Below are positions 25,862 through 33,830 of a DNA stretch of 64,000 nucleotides, piece by piece. This DNA comes from Microvirgula aerodenitrificans DSM 15089 (GTDB lineage: Bacteria; Pseudomonadota; Gammaproteobacteria; Burkholderiales; Aquaspirillaceae), in the NCBI RefSeq assembly GCF_000620105.1, contig NZ_JHVK01000002.1, positions 124,001 to 188,000 of the forward strand, read 5' to 3'. The position numbers were made by a program, and so were the translations under genes. How positions within the stretch are numbered: position 1 is the first letter of the stretch; each line of letters starts with the position of its first letter. The notes under the pieces are model-generated. The model had not been told where the DNA came from and did not search any database. It worked only from the letters and a program-made list of their open reading frames with translations.

Positions 25862-26803
25862 GTGTCTGAACTACTGAAAAGCATTGACGCGCGAACCAAA
25901 CTCGCGGGTGCAAACAAGCTGGAGATCCTGCTTTTCTCGCTAGGGGTCGACCAGCGGACCGGCCGTAAGGAAACTTACGGCATCAATGTATTCAAGGTCC
26001 GTGAAGTGATGCGCACCCCCGAGATCACGACGGCGCCGGAAATGGCCAGCTCGGTCGAAGGCATGGTCAGCCTGCGCGGTCACCTCGTTCCGGTCATCGA
26101 CCTGGCGAAGTATACCGGCGTGATCACCGAGAAGACCCCGGAAGTCATGATCGTGACCGAGTACAACGGCCACACCCAGGGCTTCCTGGTCGAGGCGGTC
26201 GATACCATCCTGCGCCTGGACTGGTCGGCGATGCGCGTGCCGCCGGAAATGATCTCGAACCGCATGGGCGGTCTGGTCACCGCCGTGACCGAGCTCGACA
26301 ACAATAATCTGGTGATGATGATTGACGTCGAGCGCGTACTGGCCGAGACCACCGATATCGACGACTCGTTCCAGTTCGTCAATATCGAGCCGATCAAGGA
26401 ATCGCGGATGGTGTTCTTCGCCGACGACTCCGCCGTGGCCCGCAAGCAGATCGAGAAGACGCTGCAGGCGATGAACGTGAATTACGCATACGCAATCAAC
26501 GGTCGCCGCGCCTGGGAAGAGCTGCAGCGCATGGCCAGTCAGGCCGAGCAGGCAGAGAAGCCGTTGAAGGATATGGTGAACCTGGTGCTGACCGACGTTG
26601 AAATGCCGGAAATGGACGGGTTCCTGCTGACCAAGATGATCAAGAGCGACCCGCGCTTCGCCGGCATTCCGGTGCTGATGCACTCGTCGCTGTCTGGTCA
26701 GTCGAACCAGCGTTTAGGCCAGTCGGTCGGTGTCGACGACTATGTGTCGAAATTCGAGCCGCAGAAGCTGTCGCTGAAGATGCGCGAATTGCTGAAGCTC
26801 TGA
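25862..26803 (+). CDS. cheV: Chemotaxis protein CheV (CheW-receiver fusion), copy 1
   Basis: 313 residues from a GTG with GGAG upstream. CheV couples chemoreceptors to CheA through its CheW-like domain (about 15-165; TYGINVFKVREV, GMVSLRGHLVPVIDL) and tunes this by phosphorylation of its receiver domain (about 180-310). The receiver has the acidic pair in FFADDSAVARK and the phospho-acceptor Asp in VNLVLTDVEMPEMDG. Since no cheW is in this cluster, the two CheV proteins may be the local couplers. The second copy follows after 16 bases. Confidence 0.95.
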   Translation: MSELLKSIDARTKLAGANKLEILLFSLGVDQRTGRKETYGINVFKVREVMRTPEITTAPEMASSVEGMVSLRGHLVPVIDLAKYTGVITEKTPEVMIVTEYNGHTQGFLVEAVDTILRLDWSAMRVPPEMISNRMGGLVTAVTELDNNNLVMMIDVERVLAETTDIDDSFQFVNIEPIKESRMVFFADDSAVARKQIEKTLQAMNVNYAYAINGRRAWEELQRMASQAEQAEKPLKDMVNLVLTDVEMPEMDGFLLTKMIKSDPRFAGIPVLMHSSLSGQSNQRLGQSVGVDDYVSKFEPQKLSLKMRELLKL

Positions 26804-26819
26804 CCCTGCTACGAGAATA

Positions 26820-27755
26820 ATGGCCATGCAAGACATATCCCTGATCGATAACATCGATGCGCGCACCAAGCTCGCCGGCTCGAACAAGATGGAAGTCCTC
26901 CTGTTCTCGCTCGGCACCCGCGAAACCTTCGGCATCAACGTGTTCAAGGTGCGCGAAGTGTCGCAGACGCCGGAAATCACCAAGTCGCCGAACATGCCGT
27001 TCGGTGTCGAGGGCGTGATTTCCCTGCGCGGCAACATCATCCCGGTCATCTCGCTGGCCCGCTTTACCGGCGCGCAGGATGCGGACACCCACAAGTACGA
27101 ATCGATGATCGTCACCGAATTCAACAAGAGCACGCAAGCGTTCCTGGTGGAGTCGGTCGACCGCATCATCCGCATCGACTGGGACCGGATGAAGGCGCCG
27201 GACAACATGATGCCGCAGGGACAGGCCATGATTACCGCCGTCTCCGAACTGGACGACGGCAAACTGGTTTCCATCCTCGACGTCGAGCAGATCCTGGCCA
27301 GCGTCGTCGGTGAAACCCGCATCCCCGACATTCCCAAGGCCGGCACCGGCAGCGACGAATTCATTTTCTTCGTCGACGACTCGGTGGTCGCCCGCAAGGA
27401 AATCACCCAGGTGCTCGACAAGATGGAAGTCAAATACCATCAGGCCACCAATGGCCGCGAGGCCTGGGAACGACTGCAGGCCTTCGCCAACCGTCCGTGG
27501 ATGGATGGCGCCACGCTGCACGACACACTGAAACTGATCCTGGTCGATGCCGAAATGCCGGAAATGGATGGCTACGTTCTGACCCGGCACATCAAGGGCG
27601 ACAAGCGCTTCGCCAATATTCCGGTGGTCATACACTCGTCGCTGTCGTCCAATGCCAACCGGGCGATGGGCTCGAGCGTCGGCGTCGACAACTACGTCGC
27701 CAAGTTCGAACCCGCGCTGCTGGCGGAAACGATGTTGCCGTACCTGCAACGCTGA
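26820..27755 (+). CDS. cheV: Chemotaxis protein CheV (CheW-receiver fusion), copy 2
   Basis: 311 residues. Same architecture as copy 1: CheW domain (TFGINVFKVREVSQTPEI, GVISLRGNIIPVISLA) then receiver (IFFVDDSVVARKEI, LKLILVDAEMPEMDG). The two copies are paralogous and similar along their whole length, especially the openings around NIDARTKLAGSNKMEVLLFS, but differ in the receiver insert (AFANRPWMDGATLHD here). Retained divergence suggests different receptor sets or phosphorylation kinetics. cheY follows after about 130 bases. Confidence 0.95.
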   Translation: MAMQDISLIDNIDARTKLAGSNKMEVLLFSLGTRETFGINVFKVREVSQTPEITKSPNMPFGVEGVISLRGNIIPVISLARFTGAQDADTHKYESMIVTEFNKSTQAFLVESVDRIIRIDWDRMKAPDNMMPQGQAMITAVSELDDGKLVSILDVEQILASVVGETRIPDIPKAGTGSDEFIFFVDDSVVARKEITQVLDKMEVKYHQATNGREAWERLQAFANRPWMDGATLHDTLKLILVDAEMPEMDGYVLTRHIKGDKRFANIPVVIHSSLSSNANRAMGSSVGVDNYVAKFEPALLAETMLPYLQR

Positions 27756-27883
27756 GCGCAGCATTCGCAGTGAGCGCCGCCATCGTTACGATCCGGCTCG
27801 ACCCACGGTCTACCAGACAGAACCGGCTCCGGGCCCATGACCGGCAGCTTTGACAAAGCCACACATACGCAGGACAACGCCCC

Positions 27884-28282
27884 ATGATCGAGGCAGCAGA
27901 CAAGAACACACGCTTTCTGGTCGTCGACGATTTCTCGACGATGCGACGCATCCTCCGCAATCTGCTCAAGGAGTTGGGTTTCACCAACGTCGATGAAGCC
28001 GAGGACGGCCAGGCCGCGCTGCACAAGCTCAGAAGCCAGACATTCGATTTCGTCGTGTCCGACTGGAACATGCCGAACATGACTGGCATCGAGCTTCTGC
28101 GCAATGTACGCGCCGACGCCCAGCTCAAGCATCTCCCCTTCCTGATGATTACGGCGGAGGCGAAGCGCGAGAACATCATCGAAGCGGCCCAGGCCGGCGC
28201 TTCGGGCTACATCGTCAAACCCTTTACCGCTGCCACATTGGAAGAAAAGCTGGGCAAAGTCTTCCAGAGCGTGGCCAAGTAA
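27884..28282 (+). CDS. cheY: Chemotaxis response regulator CheY
   Basis: 132 residues, a stand-alone receiver. CheY-P binds FliM at the flagellar switch. [20 protein letters not shown] gives the metal-binding acids; the phospho-acceptor Asp is in [13 protein letters not shown]; the conserved Thr/Ser is in [11 protein letters not shown]; and [14 protein letters not shown] carries the Lys. All features match enterobacterial CheY closely. cheZ follows after 22 bases. Confidence 0.97.
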   Translation: MIEAADKNTRFLVVDDFSTMRRILRNLLKELGFTNVDEAEDGQAALHKLRSQTFDFVVSDWNMPNMTGIELLRNVRADAQLKHLPFLMITAEAKRENIIEAAQAGASGYIVKPFTAATLEEKLGKVFQSVAK

Positions 28283-28304
28283 GCAGAAAACCGAGGGAGG
28301 CTAC

Positions 28305-29339
28305 GTGCCGGATAATCACTTGGAAAACGGCGATTCGCCCGAACTCGAGGCCCTGTTCGATCGTGTCGCTCACGACACGCATGTACAGGAAGCCCCGGCC
28401 GCGCCGATCGCTGCCGTCGTGCCCGCCCCATCAGCAGATGGCGACAGCGCCGAATTGCAGGCACTGTTTGACAGTGTCGCCGCCGCACCCGTTGCGCCAC
28501 CCGTCGTACCGACGCCCGCCCCCGACCTGAGTGCCGCCGGCGACAGCCCGGAACTCGAAGCGCTGTTCGACAGCGTGGCCGCCAGCGTGGCCCCGGTCGC
28601 GCCCCCGCCCCCGGTCGTCGCGCAGGTGACCGCCGCCGGCGACAGCCCGGAACTCGAGGCGCTGTTCGACAGCGTGGCCAGCCAGGCCGCGGTCAGCGCA
28701 GACGCGCCAGCCGCTGCGGCACCCGTTGCCTCCGCTGACAACATGTATTCGCGAGTGGGCCAGCTAACCCGCAAGCTGCATGATGCGCTGCACGAACTCG
28801 GCTACGACAAATCCCTCGAACGCGCCGCCAGTGCCATTCCCGACGCGAAAGACCGGCTGTCCTATATCGCCACGCTGACGGAAAACGCCGCCGAGCGCGT
28901 GCTGAACGCCACCGACCGCGCGCAACCGCACCAGACCCGTCTGGAGAGCGGCGCCGCCGCCCTCGCCAGCGACTGGGACAAGGTGTTTGCCAACCAGTCG
29001 TCGCTGGAAGCCTTCAAGGCACTGGCGAAGTCGACGCGCGGCTACCTGGCCGAAGTGCCCGAACATACGCATGCCACGTCTTCCGAGCTGATGGAAATCG
29101 TCATGGCGCAGGACTTCCAGGATCTGACGGGTCAGGTGATCAAGAAGGTCGTGGAGATGGTCCAGCACATGGAGCAGGAACTGCTGTCGTTCCTGATGGA
29201 ATACCAGCCGGAAATCAAGCCGGACCCGACCGAGCTCCACTCGCTGGAAAACGGCCCGGTCGTCAATCCGGCCAACCGCACCGACGTGGTAACCGACCAG
29301 AAGCAGGTCGACGACCTGCTGGCAAGTCTGGGTTTCTGA
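28305..29339 (+). CDS. cheZ: CheY-P phosphatase CheZ with four N-terminal docking-like repeats
   Basis: 344 residues from a GTG with AGGGAGG upstream, clearly longer than E. coli CheZ (214). The core (about 147-300) holds the catalytic QDFQDLTGQVIKKVV; Asp273 and Gln277 correspond to the active-site Asp/Gln of CheZ. The protein ends QVDDLLASLGF, the known CheY-binding tail. The first 146 residues are unusual: four copies of a 14-residue motif close to GDSPELEALFDSVA at 9-22, 46-59, 79-92 and 112-125, joined by Pro/Ala/Val linkers. These resemble CheY-P docking helices (see findings). Confidence 0.93.
   Translation: MPDNHLENGDSPELEALFDRVAHDTHVQEAPAAPIAAVVPAPSADGDSAELQALFDSVAAAPVAPPVVPTPAPDLSAAGDSPELEALFDSVAASVAPVAPPPPVVAQVTAAGDSPELEALFDSVASQAAVSADAPAAAAPVASADNMYSRVGQLTRKLHDALHELGYDKSLERAASAIPDAKDRLSYIATLTENAAERVLNATDRAQPHQTRLESGAAALASDWDKVFANQSSLEAFKALAKSTRGYLAEVPEHTHATSSELMEIVMAQDFQDLTGQVIKKVVEMVQHMEQELLSFLMEYQPEIKPDPTELHSLENGPVVNPANRTDVVTDQKQVDDLLASLGF
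28533..28682 (+). repeat. Tandem coding repeat in cheZ
   Basis: Bases 28533-28583 and 28632-28682 are 51-base direct repeats with a single mismatch, each encoding AAGDSPELEALFDSVAS. They are the third and fourth copies of the motif, with a 99-base period. Near-identity at DNA level points to a recent duplication; copies one and two (28329-28370 and 28440-28481) are more diverged. Confidence 0.9.
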
Positions 29340-29379
29340 TGCATACTGCATACACAACACTTTTCTCGCAGAGGCTGTC

Positions 29380-31239
29380 ATGAGCGACTTCGCCGGAATG
29401 GAAGAACTGCTTCAGGATTTCCTGACAGAGTCTCTCGAATTGCTGTCCGATGTGGACAACAAACTGGTTGAACTGGAAAAGCGTCCCAACGACAAGGGAC
29501 TGCTGAACGACATTTTCCGGGGCTTCCATACCATCAAGGGCGGTGGCGGTTTCCTGAACGCCACCCCGCTGGTGAATCTGTGCCACCGCACGGAAAACCT
29601 GTTCGACAAGCTGCGCAATGGCGAGCTGACGCTGTCCAGCGAGATCATGGACGTGATCCTCGACGCCACCGGCGTGGTTCGCGACATGTTCAGCTACATG
29701 GCGCAGGGCCGCATGCCGTCGCCGGCCGATCCGGCCATCCTGTCCAATCTCGACGCCGCACTGGCCGGACAGACGCCTGCCGTTGCGGCAGCAGCACCGG
29801 CAGCGGCCCCGGCAGCGCCGGCCGCCCCGGGCGAGCCGAACTGGCAGCAGCTGTACCAGGCCGTCGTCGTACCGGCAGACAGCGTCGCGCAGATTGCCGG
29901 TGGCGGTACGGCCGTCGTGCCGACCTCGGCCCCGGTGGCGCCAGCCCCCGCTCCGGCACCAGCCCCGGTGCCGGCCGCCCGCGATCGTGCGCCGGCCAAG
30001 GCCAATACCCAGGTCGCCGCACCGCAGGAAACCACCATCCGGATCGATACTCACCGTCTCGACCAGGTGCTGAACCTGTCCGGTGAAATCGGCCTGACCA
30101 AGAACCGCCTGACCACGATCCGTACCGAGATCATGCAGGGCAACCTTGGCACGAACACGCTGCGCGCACTTGACGAAGCGGTCAGCCAGCTCGACCTGCT
30201 GGTCGGCGACCTGCAGAACGCGGTCATGAAGACGCGGATGCAGCCGATCGGCCGCCTGTTCCAGAAGTACCCGCGACTGGCCCGCGATCTGGCCCGCCAG
30301 CTCGGCAAGGAAGTGGAACTGGTGCTGTCCGGTGAGGAAACCGAACTCGACAAGACCATGATCGAGGATCTGAACGATCCGCTGGTCCACCTGGTGCGCA
30401 ACGCGGTCGACCACGGTACCGAATCCACCGAGGAGCGCATTGCCGCCGGCAAGCCGGTCAAGAGTATCGTGCAGTTGTCCGCCCGTCAGGTCGGTGACCA
30501 CATCGTCATCGAAATCGTCGACGACGGTCGCGGCATGCGTGCCGACATGCTGCGCAAGAAGGCCGTCGACAAGGGCCTGATCGACAGCGAAACCGCACAG
30601 GCACTGGACGACAAGCAGGCTCTGCAACTTATTTTCCTGCCCGGCTTCTCGACCAAGGACCAGATTTCCAGCGTCTCCGGCCGTGGTGTCGGCATGGACG
30701 TGGTGCGGACCAACATCCAGCGCCTGAACGGCCGCATCGACATCACCTCGGTGCCGGGCGAAGGCACCCGCCTCAGCGTCTCGCTGCCGCTGACGCTGGC
30801 CATCCTGCCGGTGCTGGTGGTCAAGGTCTGCCAGCAGGCCTTTGCCGTGCCGCTGGCCATGGTGCGCGAGATCATCCCGATCGACCCGAACAGCATCCAG
30901 GAAGTCTCGGCCCGCCCGACCATCGTCGTCCGCGACGAGATCCTGCCGGTGCGCGGTCTGGCCGACCTGCTCGGCTGGCCGGCAACCCAGGAGCCGGCAT
31001 TCGGCGTACTGATGCAGTCGGCGGAGAAGACCTTCATCCTCGCCATCGACGCTTTCGTCGGTCGGGACGATGTGGTGATCAAGCCGCTGCAGAACATCCG
31101 TCCGAAGGGGGTGGCCGGTGCCACGCTGTCCGGCGATGGAGCCGTGGTGCTGGTGCTGGACATGGAAGGTCTGCTGTCGGCCGAGTCCAAGGAAAAGGGC
31201 GGCCATCTGAGCCCGGCCCTGCTCGACCTGGCCATCTGA
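29380..31239 (+). CDS. cheA: Chemotaxis histidine kinase CheA lacking a P2 domain
   Basis: 619 residues. P1 (1-125) carries phospho-His50 in GFHTIKGGGGFL. Next is a low-complexity Ala/Pro linker (about 128-215) instead of a folded P2 CheY-binding domain. P3 dimerisation begins at TTIRIDTHRLDQVLNLSGEI; P4 kinase has NDPLVHLVRNAVDHG, DDGRGM, LPGFSTK and GRGVGMDVV; P5 CheW-like domain runs from about 475 to the end. A short less degenerate stretch, PNWQQLYQAVVV, interrupts the linker. It follows cheZ by 40 bases and closes the cheV-cheV-cheY-cheZ-cheA run. Confidence 0.95.
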   Translation: MSDFAGMEELLQDFLTESLELLSDVDNKLVELEKRPNDKGLLNDIFRGFHTIKGGGGFLNATPLVNLCHRTENLFDKLRNGELTLSSEIMDVILDATGVVRDMFSYMAQGRMPSPADPAILSNLDAALAGQTPAVAAAAPAAAPAAPAAPGEPNWQQLYQAVVVPADSVAQIAGGGTAVVPTSAPVAPAPAPAPAPVPAARDRAPAKANTQVAAPQETTIRIDTHRLDQVLNLSGEIGLTKNRLTTIRTEIMQGNLGTNTLRALDEAVSQLDLLVGDLQNAVMKTRMQPIGRLFQKYPRLARDLARQLGKEVELVLSGEETELDKTMIEDLNDPLVHLVRNAVDHGTESTEERIAAGKPVKSIVQLSARQVGDHIVIEIVDDGRGMRADMLRKKAVDKGLIDSETAQALDDKQALQLIFLPGFSTKDQISSVSGRGVGMDVVRTNIQRLNGRIDITSVPGEGTRLSVSLPLTLAILPVLVVKVCQQAFAVPLAMVREIIPIDPNSIQEVSARPTIVVRDEILPVRGLADLLGWPATQEPAFGVLMQSAEKTFILAIDAFVGRDDVVIKPLQNIRPKGVAGATLSGDGAVVLVLDMEGLLSAESKEKGGHLSPALLDLAI

Positions 31240-31245
31240 CCGGCC

Positions 31246-31309
31246 CCGGGAGATCACCGCTTCACCGGCGATCTCCCGGCCGTTTCCCCGTCCCGCACCG
31301 CTGCGGGAC
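31246..31309 (+). terminator. Double hairpin after cheA
   Basis: Two successive stems: CCGGGAGATC/GATCTCCCGG (31246-31255 with 31270-31279) and GTCCCGCA/TGCGGGAC (31290-31297 with 31302-31309), each followed by a modest T-containing tract. They likely end the chemotaxis transcript before the EAL/HDOD gene. Confidence 0.6.
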
Positions 31310-31347
31310 GCTGTCGTTTGCCTTCCCGTGATTTCAGCAGAGTCGCC

Positions 31348-32568
31348 ATGCAACCCTCCCCGGCCTTTATCGGTCGCCAGCCGGTCCTGAACCGGAACCA
31401 GCAGATCATCGGTTACCAGTTGCTGTTCCGCCCGGTAGCGACCGGGTCGATGCCGGCGGCCGACGACGAACCGGCCAATGGTGCCCACGTGCTGGTCAAC
31501 ACCCTGTCCAGCATGGATGCGGCGGCACTGATCGGCAACAAGTTCGCCTTCATCAAGGTCGGACAGGGTCTGCTGGTCAGCGAATTCCTGGAACTGCTGC
31601 ACCCGCGCCGCGTCATTCTCGAGCTGTGCCCGTCGCTGCCGGCCAGCGCCGAAATGCGCCGCCGCGTCATGCATCTGCGGCAGCACGGCTTCGGGCTGGC
31701 ACTGGACGACTATCAGCCCGGCGGCGAGCAGGACAGCTTCCTGCCGGCCATCAATTATGTGAAGCTGAACCTGGCGAGGCTTGGCCAGGAACGGCTGGAA
31801 AAGACCGCCGCCACGCTGCGACAGCACCCGGTGATCCTGATCGCCGAGCAGGTCGAGAGCCATGATGACTTCCGCTGGTGTCGCTCGATCGGCATCGACG
31901 GTTTCCAGGGCCACTACTTCACCCGCGCCGAAACCCTGAACAACCGCAGCGTCCACCCGCAGCTGGCCAATATCATCAACCTGCTGAACATGCTGCGCGG
32001 CAACGCCGACCTGGACGAGATTGAACTCGGTTTCCGCCAGGACGTGGCAATGAGCTACAAGCTGTTCCACTACATCAATTCGGCCGGCTTCGCACTGGTC
32101 AACGAAGTCGCTTCGTTCCGCCAGGCCGTCACCCTGCTCGGCTACCAGAAGCTCTACCGCTGGCTGACATTGCTGCTGGTCACGGCCAGCGAGGAAGTCG
32201 GCGCCCCGTCGGCCCTGCTGAAAACCGCTGTCACCCGTGGCCGTTTCATGGAGCTGCTGACGCGCAATATCGGCCACGGTCATGAAAGCGACAACGGCTT
32301 TATCGTCGGCATGTTCTCGCTGATCCATGTCCTGCTGGAAATGCCGCTCGAGTCGGCACTCGACAATCTGCTGCTGCCGGAAATCGCCCGCCATGCGCTG
32401 CTGGAACAGTCCGGCTGGCTGGGTCAGCTGCTGCAGCTGGTCATTGCCTGCGAAGATCCGGCGCTGCGCGATGTGCAGGTGCTGGCCGAAGCGCTCGGCC
32501 TGTCGGCCCAGACCCTGAGCAGCGCCCATGTCGCCGCGCTGGGCTGGGTGGAAGAGCTGCGGATTTAA
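31348..32568 (+). CDS. Degenerate EAL plus HDOD domain signalling protein (YuxH type)
   Basis: 406 residues from the ATG at 31348. The N-terminal half (about 5-195) has the EAL phosphodiesterase fold, but the catalytic signature reads ILELCPSL instead of ExLxR, and the DDFGTG segment is LALDDYQPGG, so cyclic-di-GMP hydrolysis is not expected. The C-terminal half (about 200-400) is an HDOD domain (ANIINLLNMLRGNADLDEI, FHYINSAGF). Proteins of this layout act as protein-protein regulators, several in motility or type IV pili. Its place directly after cheA suggests a role in motility. Partner unknown. Confidence 0.85.
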   Translation: MQPSPAFIGRQPVLNRNQQIIGYQLLFRPVATGSMPAADDEPANGAHVLVNTLSSMDAAALIGNKFAFIKVGQGLLVSEFLELLHPRRVILELCPSLPASAEMRRRVMHLRQHGFGLALDDYQPGGEQDSFLPAINYVKLNLARLGQERLEKTAATLRQHPVILIAEQVESHDDFRWCRSIGIDGFQGHYFTRAETLNNRSVHPQLANIINLLNMLRGNADLDEIELGFRQDVAMSYKLFHYINSAGFALVNEVASFRQAVTLLGYQKLYRWLTLLLVTASEEVGAPSALLKTAVTRGRFMELLTRNIGHGHESDNGFIVGMFSLIHVLLEMPLESALDNLLLPEIARHALLEQSGWLGQLLQLVIACEDPALRDVQVLAEALGLSAQTLSSAHVAALGWVEELRI

Positions 32569-32643
32569 CCGGACAGGTGCCGGGGCCGGCGAGCCGGGCC
32601 GGCAATGTGCTACGCTACGCGCTGTCCGTCATCGCCACACACA

Positions 32644-32669
32644 CGTCCCTGTGCCCTGCGGGACGTTTT
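32644..32669 (+). terminator. Terminator after the EAL/HDOD gene
   Basis: CGTCCC (32644-32649) pairs with GGGACG (32660-32665), followed by TTTTCGTTT. It lies 75 bases after the gene stop and 50 bases before tsaB. Confidence 0.55.
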
Positions 32670-32721
32670 CGTTTCCACGCGGCCGGCCCGACCGGCGGCG
32701 TTCTGTTCAGCTGCCCCGATA

Positions 32722-33390
32722 ATGAATCTGATCGCGCTCGATACCTCGACCGAATACCTGTCCATCGCCGTCCGTTTTGACGGCGTGGTCCACGCCCACC
32801 ACAGCCATGTCGGCCAGAAACACGCCGAAGCAACCCTGCCGCAACTGGCCGAACTGCTGGCTGAAGCCGGACGGCCGCTGGCCGACGTCGATGCCATCGT
32901 GTTCGGTCAGGGACCGGGCTCGTTTACCGGACTGCGCATCGGCTGCGGCCTCGCGCAGGGACTGGCCTTTTCCTGTGCCAAATCGCTGATCGGCATTCCG
33001 ACGCTCGACGCACTGGCGGCAACGGTCGACGCGCCGTGCGTGCTGGCCTGTCTGGATGCGCGGATGGGCGAGGTCTATGCGGCCGGTTACGACCGCCGCG
33101 ACGGCAGCCAGCCGATCCCGATGGGCCTGTATGCCCCGGATGCCCTGCCGGTGATCGACGGCATTCGCTGGGTCGGCGCCGGCAGTGGTTTCGATGCCCA
33201 TGCCGAAGCGCTGGCAAGCCGGCTTGGCAACACGCTGGCGGCCGTCGAGCCCGGGCGTCAGCCATCGGCGCTGGCCATGCTGGCACTGGCCGACAGTGGC
33301 CGCTATCCGCTGGTTCCGCCCGAGCGGGCCGAACTGCTGTACCTGCGCAACAAGGTGGCACTGACCACCCGCGAACGGGAAGCGCGATGA
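32722..33390 (+). CDS. tsaB: tRNA threonylcarbamoyladenosine modification protein TsaB
   Basis: 222 residues. Actin-like ASKHA protein that partners TsaD and TsaE in making t6A37 of ANN-decoding tRNAs. It starts MNLIALDTSTEYLSIAV, then GQKHAEATLPQLAELL, and the conserved GQGPGSFTGLRIGCGLAQGL. The ATG at 32722 gives the family N-terminus; an earlier in-phase start does not. Its stop overlaps rimI by ATGA at 33387-33390. Confidence 0.95.
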   Translation: MNLIALDTSTEYLSIAVRFDGVVHAHHSHVGQKHAEATLPQLAELLAEAGRPLADVDAIVFGQGPGSFTGLRIGCGLAQGLAFSCAKSLIGIPTLDALAATVDAPCVLACLDARMGEVYAAGYDRRDGSQPIPMGLYAPDALPVIDGIRWVGAGSGFDAHAEALASRLGNTLAAVEPGRQPSALAMLALADSGRYPLVPPERAELLYLRNKVALTTREREAR

Positions 33391-33830
33391 ATCCGCAGTT
33401 CCGGCCGGCGACCGATGCCGACACTGAGCGGCTGGCAGCCATTGCCGCCGGCGCCCGGGACGGCGCCTGGACGCGCGGTCAGATCGCCGGCTCGCTGCAC
33501 GGTGGCAGCCAGGTGCTGGTGGCACAGATTGACGCCGACATTGTCGGTTTCGCCGTGCTGCAGACCGTGCTCGACGACGCCGAGCTGCATGAAATAGTCA
33601 TTGCCCGTGACTGGCAGCGCCGCGGTCTCGGTCGTCAGCTGCTCGATACCGTACTCGCCGCAGCCCGCACGGCAGGGGCGACCCGACTGCTGCTTGAAGT
33701 CCGCGCCGGCAACGGTGCGGCACTGGCGCTGTACACCGCCCGCGGCTTTGTCCGCTGTGGTGTGCGCCGCGACTACTACCGTACCGATAACGGCCGTGAA
33801 GACGCCATCCTGATGGAGATCGCCCTGTGA
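33387..33830 (+). CDS. rimI: Ribosomal protein S18 alanine N-acetyltransferase
   Basis: 147 residues, GNAT fold. Acetylates the N-terminal alanine of S18. The acetyl-CoA loop is RDWQRRGLGRQLLDTVL; ELHEIVIA before it and LLLEVRAGNGAALALYTARG after it are the RimI pattern. Overlaps tsaB at the start (ATGA) and the uracil-DNA glycosylase at the end (GTGA), so the three are made from one transcript. The tsaB-rimI pairing is widespread in proteobacteria. Confidence 0.94.
   Translation: MNPQFRPATDADTERLAAIAAGARDGAWTRGQIAGSLHGGSQVLVAQIDADIVGFAVLQTVLDDAELHEIVIARDWQRRGLGRQLLDTVLAAARTAGATRLLLEVRAGNGAALALYTARGFVRCGVRRDYYRTDNGREDAILMEIAL

Noticed and set aside
29263-32529. An open frame of nearly 1,100 codons on the minus strand, antisense to cheA and the EAL/HDOD gene
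   Set aside because: Same compositional artefact; the plus-strand proteins have complete catalytic motifs.
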